A DNA stretch of 9,730 bases from Verrucomicrobiota bacterium (GTDB taxonomy: Bacteria > Verrucomicrobiota > Verrucomicrobiia > Limisphaerales > AV2): contig QHPA01000006.1 of the NCBI GenBank assembly GCA_003218935.1, positions 1 through 9,730 on the forward strand, in the 5' to 3' direction. This document shows positions 1 through 6,022 of this stretch, piece by piece (positions within the stretch are counted from its first letter, which is position 1; the number at the start of each line of letters is the position of its first letter). The notes under the pieces were generated by a model. That model saw only the letters and a program-made list of their open reading frames with translations. It was not told the origin of the DNA and searched no databases. A program made the position numbers and the translations under genes.

Positions 1-71
1 ACCAATATACAAAAGCAGTATCAGATTTGCAAGTCACCTCCGGTGATAACCCATAAACACCTTGATTTTAT

Positions 72-148
72 TGGCGCATCCGGAAGGAGTTGAACCTTCA
101 ACCTTCTGATCCGTAGTCAGATGCTCTATCCAATTGAGCTACGGATGC
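72..148 (-). tRNA. tRNA-Arg (anticodon ACG)
   Basis: A complete cloverleaf can be folded by eye on the minus strand. The 7-bp acceptor stem pairs 148-142 with 82-76. The D arm has GCTC/GAGC stems (139-136, 126-123), the anticodon stem is TCTGA/TCAGA, and the T arm is GAAGG/CCTTC around a TTCAACT loop. The anticodon loop CTACGGA (116-110) gives anticodon ACG at 114-112. The discriminator base is G75, and CCA is encoded at 74-72. It should decode CGN arginine codons after the usual A34-to-inosine editing by TadA (family knowledge). The gene diverges from the ABC transporter operon to its right. Confidence 0.97.
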
Positions 149-161
149 ACCGAGGGGACGG

Positions 162-190
162 AATGTATAAACCGCCACTCCACCGTGCAA
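162..190 (-). promoter_or_regulatory. Candidate sigma70-like promoter of tRNA-Arg
   Basis: On the minus strand TTGCAC (190-185) is followed, after 17 bases, by TACATT (167-162). These partly match the -35 and -10 consensus. Transcription would start near 155, leaving a leader of about seven bases before the mature tRNA 5' end at 148, which is a normal arrangement for a tRNA gene. Assigned by eye only. Confidence 0.4.
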
Positions 191-282
191 GGGATTATTT
201 GACGTGTCACGAAGGCTGCAGCCACCGCAAATCTGCCTCCTTTTTCAGTTCCCTTTCGACGCCGTATTTCGTCATGGGACGG

Positions 283-288
283 TAAAAT
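283..288 (+). promoter_or_regulatory. Weak candidate -10 element for the ABC operon
   Basis: TAAAAT matches the sigma70 -10 consensus at five of six positions and lies 38 bases before the chosen ATG of the binding-protein gene. No convincing -35 hexamer is found 16-18 bases upstream, so this is only a candidate. The 149-326 interval must hold the promoters of both divergent units, the tRNA and the importer. Confidence 0.2.
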
Positions 289-326
289 GGATTGAAAAGC
301 CGCGTCCGCTTCAATACGCTGCGCTC

Positions 327-1343
327 ATGAACTCCATCCTGCGCCTGCTCCCATTATTGGTTTTAGGGGGTCTTATCGGCTGCGGAAAGCAATCGGAAGG
401 AACCCGTTCATCCGCGGGCGCCACGTCCTACACCATCGCCGTCATTCCGAAAGGAACGACACACGAATTCTGGAAATCGATCCACGCCGGCGCAGTGAAG
501 GCCGAACGCGAACTCAATCAGAAGGGCGTCAGAACCGAAATCATCTGGAAAGGTCCGTTGAAGGAGGATGATCGCGATCAGCAGATTCAAGTGGTCGAAA
601 ACTTCATGAGCCGGCGGGTGAGCGGCATCGTCCTGGCCCCGCTGGATTCACAGGCCCTGGCGAACCCGGTCGAAAACGCCATCCGGGCAAAAGTCCCTGT
701 GGTCATCATCGACTCCGGCCTCAAATCCGACCAATACGTCAGTTTTGTGGCCACAGACAATTACAAGGGCGGACAGTTGGCGGGCGAACGTCTCGGCAAG
801 TTGCTCGATGGAAAGGGTAACGTCATCCTGTTGCGTTACGCCGTTGGTTCGGCCAGCACGGAGGCGCGTGAAGCCGGATTTCTTGACACGCTCAAGGCGA
901 AGTTTCCCGACATCAAGCTGCTCTCTTCCGACCAATATGCCGGTCCCACTCGAGAAACAGGTTATCAGGCCTCTCAAAATCTGCTCAACCGGTTCGGCAA
1001 CGATGTGAACGGCATTTTCTGCCCCTGCGAACCACCGACCATTGCCATGGCCAAGGCTCTGCGTGACCTCGGCAAAGCCGGCGGCAAAGTCAAGATGGTC
1101 GGGTTCGACGCCGGCTCGCAGTCAGTCACCGATTTGAAAAACGGCGACGTCCAGGGTCTTGTGGTCCAAAACCCGATGCTCATGAGTTATCTGGGCGTGA
1201 TCACCATGGTCAAACACCTGCAGGGCGAGCCCGTCGAGAAACGCATTGACACCGGCGTCGTCCTCGTGACGCCCGAAAACATGCAGCAACCTGAAATCAA
1301 GGAACTGCTCTATCCGCCACTGGATAAGTATTTGAAGGAATAA
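327..1343 (+). CDS. Sugar-type ABC transporter substrate-binding lipoprotein (periplasmic-binding protein, RbsB-like)
   Basis: This is the binding protein of a high-affinity importer: it captures a small solute, probably a sugar, in the periplasm and delivers it to the permease encoded two genes downstream. With the ATG at 327 the product is 338 aa and begins with a lipoprotein signal: a hydrophobic stretch, then lipobox LIGC with the lipidated Cys at residue 19. The reading frame is open back to 204, but the 41 extra codons would bury the signal peptide and look non-coding, so the internal ATG is chosen. No clear Shine-Dalgarno sequence precedes it. The rest is a type 1 periplasmic-binding fold (Peripla_BP_4 class), with motifs such as THEFWKS near residue 44, VVIIDSG, TDNYKGGQLAG and KMVGFDAGS. 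Aligned by eye to E. coli RbsB, the pocket Phe15, Asp89, Asp215 and Gln235 equivalents remain. Arg90 is Ser, and the Asn190 region is Cys-Pro-Cys-Glu (232-235). Ribose is therefore unlikely and the true substrate is unknown. Confidence 0.93.
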   Translation: MNSILRLLPLLVLGGLIGCGKQSEGTRSSAGATSYTIAVIPKGTTHEFWKSIHAGAVKAERELNQKGVRTEIIWKGPLKEDDRDQQIQVVENFMSRRVSGIVLAPLDSQALANPVENAIRAKVPVVIIDSGLKSDQYVSFVATDNYKGGQLAGERLGKLLDGKGNVILLRYAVGSASTEAREAGFLDTLKAKFPDIKLLSSDQYAGPTRETGYQASQNLLNRFGNDVNGIFCPCEPPTIAMAKALRDLGKAGGKVKMVGFDAGSQSVTDLKNGDVQGLVVQNPMLMSYLGVITMVKHLQGEPVEKRIDTGVVLVTPENMQQPEIKELLYPPLDKYLKE

Positions 1344-1380
1344 CGTTGTTTTGCTGCTCCGTGCGAAAGCAGAAGAACTA

Positions 1381-2925
1381 GTGGCTAAAGAGTTCCCAGT
1401 CATCGGCACGAAGGAAAATCCGATCGCTCCACGCCTCCGAATGGTGGAGGTGCGCAAAAGCTTTGGCGCCACTCACGCGCTCAGAAACGTTTCGTTCGAG
1501 GTCGCTCCCGCTGAGGTGCACGCGCTCATCGGTGAGAACGGAGCCGGCAAAAGCACGCTAATGAAGATCCTCAGCGGCGCTTACGTGCCGGACGGGGGCC
1601 GGATCGAACTGGACGGCCAACCGTTCGTTCCCAAGGACCCGTTGCACGCCCGCCGCAGCGGCATCGCGATGATTTACCAGGAGCTCAGCCTCGCGCCGCA
1701 TCTGAGTGTCGAAGAGAATATTTTGCTCGGCGAAGAACCGCATCATTTCGGCTGGCTGAACCGCTCACGCCGGCGCGCCCTCGCCCGCGAGGCCCTGGCT
1801 GAACTGCGCCAGGAAAACATCCCGCTGGACGCGCCCGTCATCCGCCTGAGCATCGCCGAGCAGCAGGTTGTGGAAATTGCGCGGGCTTTGATCGGTTCGC
1901 CCAAGGTGCTGATCATGGACGAGCCGACCAGCAGCCTGACGCAAGCGGACACGGAAAATCTGTTTGCCGCCATCGATCGTTTGCGCCGGCGCGGAGTGAG
2001 CATTGTCTATATCAGTCATTTCCTGGAGGAATGCCAACGCATCGCGAACCGTTACGCCGTTTTGCGCGACGGCGAAAGCGTGGGCGCCGGAGACATGGCC
2101 GCCGCCCGGTTGAACGATATTATTCGACTCATGGTCGGTCGGGAAATCAAAGATATCTACCCGCGCACCCCGCGCTCTCCGGGCAAACCGGTGTTGGAAA
2201 TCCGTGACCTGCACGGAATGGCCAAACCAGTCTCGACATATCTGACCCTGCGCGCGGGCGAAATCCTGGGCATTGCCGGACTGGTTGGCGCGGGTCGCAC
2301 GGAAACGTTGCGCGTCTGCTTCGGTTTGGACCGGATCAAAAGCGGAAGGGTTTTGGTCTATTCACGTGAAAGCACGCGTTCTTCTCCCGCCCGGCGTCTG
2401 GCCGAAGGGATCGGGTTGACGAGCGAAAACCGGAAAGAGGAAGGCCTCCTGCTCAATCGAACGCTGGCTGACAACCTGCTCATCACGCGATACGGACGGG
2501 TTTCCAAACTGGGGCTGGTCAGCAGTCGGCGCCAACGGCAGTGCGCACGAGACTGGATGGAACGATTGGACGTGCGGGCCCAAAGTCCCAACCAGGCCGT
2601 GAGTGAGTTGTCGGGCGGAAACCAACAGAAGGTCGCCCTGGGACGACTGTTGCATCACGATGCCAGAATATTTCTGCTCGACGAACCGACGCGCGGCATT
2701 GATGTCGGCAGCAAAGTGCAAATCTACAAATTGCTCGACGAACTGGCGGCGCAGGGCAAAGCCATCATCTTCGTCAGCTCGTATCTGCCCGAACTGCTGG
2801 GGGTGTGCGACACCATCGGCGTGATGTGCCGCGGCGTGCTGTCGGCCGTTCGCCCGACCGCCGAGTGGAACGAGCACACTTTGATGGCGGCGGCCATCGG
2901 GCAATCGGACATCGGCGCGGGCTGA
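1381..2925 (+). CDS. Sugar ABC transporter ATP-binding protein with two fused ATPase domains (RbsA/MglA family)
   Basis: The cytoplasmic energy-coupling subunit of the importer, with both nucleotide-binding domains in one chain as in RbsA, MglA and XylG. Residues are numbered from GTG 1381 (514 aa). Domain 1 has Walker A GENGAGKST (51-59), Q-loop Gln100, the family's altered signature LSIAEQQ (156-162), Walker B ending in Asp180-Glu181, and H-loop His213. Domain 2 has the degenerate P-loop GLVGAGRTE (300-308, Arg for the Walker Lys), an intact LSGGNQQK (410-417) and Walker B LLDEPTRGID near 432-441. One degenerate site is usual in this family. Start choice: ATG 1441 would cut into the first beta strand (Arg-Leu-Arg-Met-Val-Glu-Val) that aligns with the RbsA N-terminus, so the start should lie upstream. 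GTG 1381, preceded by purine-rich AGAAGAA, is preferred over TTG 1351. The gene begins 37 bases after the binding-protein stop and ends 7 bases before the permease ATG, so the three are co-transcribed. Confidence 0.94.
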   Translation: MAKEFPVIGTKENPIAPRLRMVEVRKSFGATHALRNVSFEVAPAEVHALIGENGAGKSTLMKILSGAYVPDGGRIELDGQPFVPKDPLHARRSGIAMIYQELSLAPHLSVEENILLGEEPHHFGWLNRSRRRALAREALAELRQENIPLDAPVIRLSIAEQQVVEIARALIGSPKVLIMDEPTSSLTQADTENLFAAIDRLRRRGVSIVYISHFLEECQRIANRYAVLRDGESVGAGDMAAARLNDIIRLMVGREIKDIYPRTPRSPGKPVLEIRDLHGMAKPVSTYLTLRAGEILGIAGLVGAGRTETLRVCFGLDRIKSGRVLVYSRESTRSSPARRLAEGIGLTSENRKEEGLLLNRTLADNLLITRYGRVSKLGLVSSRRQRQCARDWMERLDVRAQSPNQAVSELSGGNQQKVALGRLLHHDARIFLLDEPTRGIDVGSKVQIYKLLDELAAQGKAIIFVSSYLPELLGVCDTIGVMCRGVLSAVRPTAEWNEHTLMAAAIGQSDIGAG

Positions 2926-2932
2926 CCGGCGT

Positions 2933-3919
2933 ATGGGCGATCTCTCCCGACTCAATCGTCGAAACGCCGGACGGCTGCTCAATGCCGTTGGCCCCGTGTT
3001 CGGCCTGGCGTTGGTTATCCTCTTGTTCTCGCTGAGTCCAGCGGTGCGCGCTCATTTTTTTACCGGGATCAATTGCAAGATAATCCTGTTGCAAACTGTA
3101 ATCGTGGCCATCGGCGCGCTCGGAATGACCCTGATCATCATCAGCGGCGGAATTGATTTGAGCGTCGGATCCGTCGTGGCTTTGGCCAGCGTCGTCGGCG
3201 CCACCTCGCTGGTGAACGGTTACTCGCCCGCCATGGCCATCGCATTGACGATCATGGTCGGCGTGATCATCGGATTGATCAACGGCATGATCATCGCAAG
3301 TTTTCGCATGATGCCCTTTATCGTCACTCTGGGCATGATGGGCGTGGCGCGGGGAACCGCCAAATGGCTGGCTGGCAATCAGACCGTGAACGCGCCCAAA
3401 TCATCCATCAACAATCTCATGGATATGCTCGACCCGCTCCATTTTTTCCCGCTGCCGTTGGGAGTCTGGATGACCATCGCTCTGGCGGTCATCATGGCGG
3501 TCGTGGTGCAACAGACGATTTTTGGGCGCTACCTCTTCGCCATCGGTTCAAATGAGGCCACCGCGCGGCTATGCGGAATCCGCGTCGGGCCAATGAAAGT
3601 GGCCATCTACGCTCTCGCGGGACTGTTTTTTGGCTTGTCTGGGTTGATGCAAATGTCCCGTCTGGCGGTAGGCGATCCCACCGTGGCCATCGGCCTGGAA
3701 CTCGACATTATCGCGGCCGTGGTCATCGGGGGTGCCAGCCTGAACGGCGGGACCGGCAGCATCTCCGGTTCCATCATTGGCGCCCTGATCATGGCCGTTT
3801 TGCGCAGCGGCTCCAGCCAAATGAATTGGCCCAACTTCGTTCAGGAAATCATTATCGGAATTGTGATCATCCTGGCGGTCGGCCTGGACAAATTCCGACA
3901 GAGGAAGGCCGCTTTCTAA
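2933..3919 (+). CDS. Sugar ABC transporter permease (RbsC/MglC family, BPD_transp_2)
   Basis: The inner-membrane channel of the importer, predicted to act as a homodimer with the double ATPase. The 328-aa product is hydrophobic throughout, with about eight to ten membrane segments, and has the length typical of RbsC. Diagnostic stretches are GGIDLSVGS at residues 72-80 and the cytoplasmic coupling region GSNEATARLCGI at 205-216 (ATPase contact in this family). A third is the Gly-rich IGGASLNGGTGSISGS at 265-280. The start is ATG 2933, seven bases after the ATPase stop. No strong Shine-Dalgarno is visible, so translation may be coupled to the preceding gene. It is the last gene of the operon: a 28-base gap separates it from the convergent cyclase gene. 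No kinase, isomerase or regulator is encoded with it, so the operon gives no direct clue to the sugar. Confidence 0.94.
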   Translation: MGDLSRLNRRNAGRLLNAVGPVFGLALVILLFSLSPAVRAHFFTGINCKIILLQTVIVAIGALGMTLIIISGGIDLSVGSVVALASVVGATSLVNGYSPAMAIALTIMVGVIIGLINGMIIASFRMMPFIVTLGMMGVARGTAKWLAGNQTVNAPKSSINNLMDMLDPLHFFPLPLGVWMTIALAVIMAVVVQQTIFGRYLFAIGSNEATARLCGIRVGPMKVAIYALAGLFFGLSGLMQMSRLAVGDPTVAIGLELDIIAAVVIGGASLNGGTGSISGSIIGALIMAVLRSGSSQMNWPNFVQEIIIGIVIILAVGLDKFRQRKAAF

Positions 3920-3941
3920 GAACTCGGGCGTTGGTTCGCGT

Positions 3942-3957
3942 CGCCGCTTACGCGGCG
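3942..3957. other. Short hairpin at the convergent operon junction
   Basis: CGCCGC (3942-3947) and GCGGCG (3952-3957) form a perfect 6-bp GC stem around a TTAC loop. The cyclase stop codon (complement of 3948-3950) sits in that loop. A T tract follows on neither strand, so this is not a classical intrinsic terminator. It could still slow polymerase or block 3' exonucleases for both converging transcripts. Confidence 0.3.
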
Positions 3958-5609
3958 GCAACCGGCTTTCTGCGAGTGAGAAAGTAAGTCGTCATTTTCC
4001 CCTTCCCTTTGACTTCAATTTTGCCCCGGGGTTCGAGAAGGTACTTTTCTTTGAGGTGTTCGAAGGTGGACTCAGAAACCTGGATGGCCCCGAGCTGGCC
4101 GAATTCCTCCATGCGCTTGGCGATGTTCACGGTGTCACCCCACAGATCGTAGATGAATTTCTTGCTCCCAATGATCCCGGCGACGACCGGCCCGCTGCTG
4201 ATGCCGATGCGCACGTCGAAACGTCTGCCATCTCCGGAGTCGAGGCGCGTCACGACCTTTAACATGTCGAGCGCCATTTCAGCCATGGCCTCCGCGTGGT
4301 CCGCACGAGGCGTCGGCAGCCCGCCGACGACCATGTACGCGTCGCCGATCGTTTTGATTTTTTCCAGATGATGCAGTTCAGCGAGCCAGTCAAATTTGGA
4401 AAAAATCTCGTTCAACATGCGCACCAATTCGGACGGCGGCACATGGGACGACAGTTTGGTAAAACCGCCCAGGTCGGCGAACAGAACCGTGGCGTCGGAG
4501 AAACTGTCGGCAATGGTGCTCTCCCCCTGTTTGAGCCGGTCGGCGATCGACTTGGGCAGCACGTTCAGCAACAAGCGTTCCGACTTTTCCCGCTCCGCGC
4601 GCAATTGTTCGAGGTAGGCCTGTTCGTGGTCGCGAAGCCGTTTCTTTTCCAGACAAGCGTTGATGCGGGCATTGAGCAGGACAGGATTGAACGGCTTGGG
4701 CAAATAATCCTCCGCGCCGATTTCGATGCAACGCACGACGCTATCCTCCAACTCGTCGAGCGCCGAAAGCATGATGACCGGCGTATAACGGTGCGACTGG
4801 TTGGCCTTGAGCAGTTCGAGCGTCTGTAAACCATCCAGTTCCGGCATGAGGATGTCGAGCAAAACGAGGTCCACTTTCACGCTCTCCAGGATTTCCAGCG
4901 CCTTGCGCCCGTTTTCCGCTTCGAGCACCGTGTGACCCTGCCGCTCCAAACGGCGACAGAGCATGTCCCGGTTCATCTCGTTGTCATCCACGACGAGAAT
5001 GAACCCGACTAGCGATTGGGCTCCGGGGGCGGTCGTTTCGTTCAACGGACGAATGGAAGTCGCCGCGCCGGCGCCGGGATCCGACCTGGCAGTCAGACCT
5101 CTTTTCCCGATTTTGGCGGTCAGCGGCCGCAGAAATTCAGTGTCGTTCAAAAGACCGAGCAGTGTTTTGGCGGCCTTATGGATCTTCTTCAAATCGGCGA
5201 TGAAACTGGCGTGCCCTTTTCCATCAGCATCCTCCTGGCACAACTCGCCGTAGCCGATAATGAGGTCAAGCAGCGTGCGACTCTCGCGTTGCAACGCATC
5301 CAAATCCAATTTACCCGACTCGATGCGCGCGGTAGAGACATTGTCGTTGATGAGCACGAGGAGCTGGCTGCCAGCGGCGTGCATTTTCTGCAAATCCGGA
5401 ACGTACGCGTTCAAACCCAGGTCTTCCGCCTCCTCTTGCAACATTTCGCTGTAGCCGATGATTTGGTTCAGCGGCGTGCGCAGGTTGTGGCGAATGTTGG
5501 AAAGAGTGGTGTCGTGGCTGGTATCGGTCTCTTTAGCGCGCGGCCTCGAACCGGCCGGGGGTGCTCCCGAGGCGACAGCTTTTCGTGTTTTTGATTCTCT
5601 GCCGGTCAC
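3948..5609 (-). CDS. Tandem HisKA-like / receiver / class III adenylate cyclase
   Basis: A predicted soluble, receiver-controlled adenylate cyclase (553 aa, no membrane segment) that makes cAMP from ATP. Domain order: a basic, low-complexity N-terminus; HisKA-like unit 1 (about 34-100) with an intact H-box and His41; HisKA-like unit 2 (about 101-157), where Arg108 replaces the histidine; a Pro/Ala-rich linker (160-200). Then come a receiver (202-320) with acidic Asp208/Asp209, phospho-acceptor Asp252 and Lys305, and a helical linker (about 320-365). The cyclase domain (about 370-545) has metal-binding Asp379 and Asp423, adenine-selecting Lys419 and Asp488, and transition-state residues Asn495 and Arg499. 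Guanylate cyclases would have Glu and Cys at the Lys/Asp positions. There is no HATPase domain, so it cannot autophosphorylate and must receive phosphate from a partner, presumably the kinase encoded upstream in the operon. The start is GTG 5609, in a 4-base GTGA overlap with the receiver gene; AAGGG lies six bases before it. The architecture recalls CyaC-type cyclases lacking the kinase part. Confidence 0.9.
   Translation of the reverse strand: MTGRESKTRKAVASGAPPAGSRPRAKETDTSHDTTLSNIRHNLRTPLNQIIGYSEMLQEEAEDLGLNAYVPDLQKMHAAGSQLLVLINDNVSTARIESGKLDLDALQRESRTLLDLIIGYGELCQEDADGKGHASFIADLKKIHKAAKTLLGLLNDTEFLRPLTAKIGKRGLTARSDPGAGAATSIRPLNETTAPGAQSLVGFILVVDDNEMNRDMLCRRLERQGHTVLEAENGRKALEILESVKVDLVLLDILMPELDGLQTLELLKANQSHRYTPVIMLSALDELEDSVVRCIEIGAEDYLPKPFNPVLLNARINACLEKKRLRDHEQAYLEQLRAEREKSERLLLNVLPKSIADRLKQGESTIADSFSDATVLFADLGGFTKLSSHVPPSELVRMLNEIFSKFDWLAELHHLEKIKTIGDAYMVVGGLPTPRADHAEAMAEMALDMLKVVTRLDSGDGRRFDVRIGISSGPVVAGIIGSKKFIYDLWGDTVNIAKRMEEFGQLGAIQVSESTFEHLKEKYLLEPRGKIEVKGKGKMTTYFLTRRKPVAAA
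4960..4985 (-). repeat. 26-base exact repeat, copy 1 (receiver of the cyclase)
   Basis: This stretch is identical to 5934-5959 in the neighbouring receiver gene. Both copies encode the acidic pocket and first helix of a receiver (Asp-Asn-Glu-Met-Asn-Arg-Asp-Met-Leu), in the same frame and strand. The similarity continues at lower identity on both sides, so it marks paralogous receiver domains, not a mobile repeat. Confidence 0.9.
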
Positions 5610-5983
5610 GATGCACCCTTGCCCTGCAACAGGGCGTCAATTTTTGTCAGCAACTTTGGCAGATCAACCGGTTTGGTTTCGTAATCATTACAGCCGGCCG
5701 CGAGCGCTTTTTCCTCGTCGCCAGCCATCGCGTGCGCCGTCAGCGCAATGATCGGGATATGTTGCGTCTCAGGCACGGCTTTGATCTGGCGCGTCGCTTC
5801 CCAGCCGTCCATGACCGGTAAACTCATGTCCATGAGGATAAGATCCGGCGCCTCCGATTTGGCCTTCGTCACTCCGGTCGCGCCGTCCTCAGCGATGACG
5901 ACCTGATAGCCGCGCCGCTCGAGCCGGCGCGAAAGCATGTCCCGGTTCATCTCGTTGTCTTCAACCAATAGTATCTTTGCCAT
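5606..5983 (-). CDS. Single-domain response regulator (DivK-type receiver)
   Basis: A free-standing CheY/DivK-like phospho-receiver of 125 aa with no output domain, so it must act through protein-protein contact or as a phosphate carrier. All receiver landmarks are present: acidic Glu8-Asp9, phospho-acceptor Asp52 in MDMSLPVMDG, Thr82 and Lys104 (ETKPVD). The LPVMDGWEATR stretch is characteristic of DivK-like single-domain receivers. The start is ATG 5983, with a strong AGGAG Shine-Dalgarno at 5995-5991, seven bases upstream. The gene lies 39 bases after the hybrid kinase stop, and its TGA overlaps the cyclase GTG by four bases, so the two should be translated in a coupled way. Its first 25 residues are nearly the same as the cyclase receiver (shared DNEMNRDML and RRLER), showing a duplication between these adjacent genes. 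It is the obvious phospho-partner of the kinase and possibly a shuttle to the cyclase. Confidence 0.93.
   Translation of the reverse strand: MAKILLVEDNEMNRDMLSRRLERRGYQVVIAEDGATGVTKAKSEAPDLILMDMSLPVMDGWEATRQIKAVPETQHIPIIALTAHAMAGDEEKALAAGCNDYETKPVDLPKLLTKIDALLQGKGAS
5934..5959 (-). repeat. 26-base exact repeat, copy 2 (single-domain receiver)
   Basis: Second copy of the sequence at 4960-4985, in direct orientation 974 bases away. It encodes the same nine residues around the receiver acidic pocket. Confidence 0.9.
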
Positions 5984-6022
5984 CCCGGTTCTCCTTTCGG
6001 GGGTCTAGGCGTCAAATTATCT

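Noticed and set aside
34..46. TCACC-TCC-GGTGA hairpin just past the tRNA as its terminator
   Set aside because: The stem is 5 bp with a 3-base loop and no T tract follows on the minus strand, so it cannot be called a terminator.
1..148. tRNA-Arg as the attachment site of an integrated element
   Set aside because: tRNA 3' ends are common integration sites, but the window shows no integrase, no second copy of the tRNA end and only 71 bases beyond it, so there is no support.
200..209. TGAC-GT-GTCA inverted repeat upstream of the importer operon as a regulator operator
   Set aside because: The arms are only 4 bp and do not extend. It does not match a CRP site or a typical LacI-family operator, so chance is a sufficient explanation.
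204..326. A 41-codon N-terminal extension of the binding-protein frame
   Set aside because: It would place the lipoprotein signal peptide internally and its residues look non-coding. The ATG at 327 starts directly at the signal peptide.
2278..2305. Arg replacing Lys in the second ATPase P-loop as a damaged gene
   Set aside because: A degenerate second-domain P-loop of the form GAGRTE is normal in the RbsA/MglA family and not a sign of decay.
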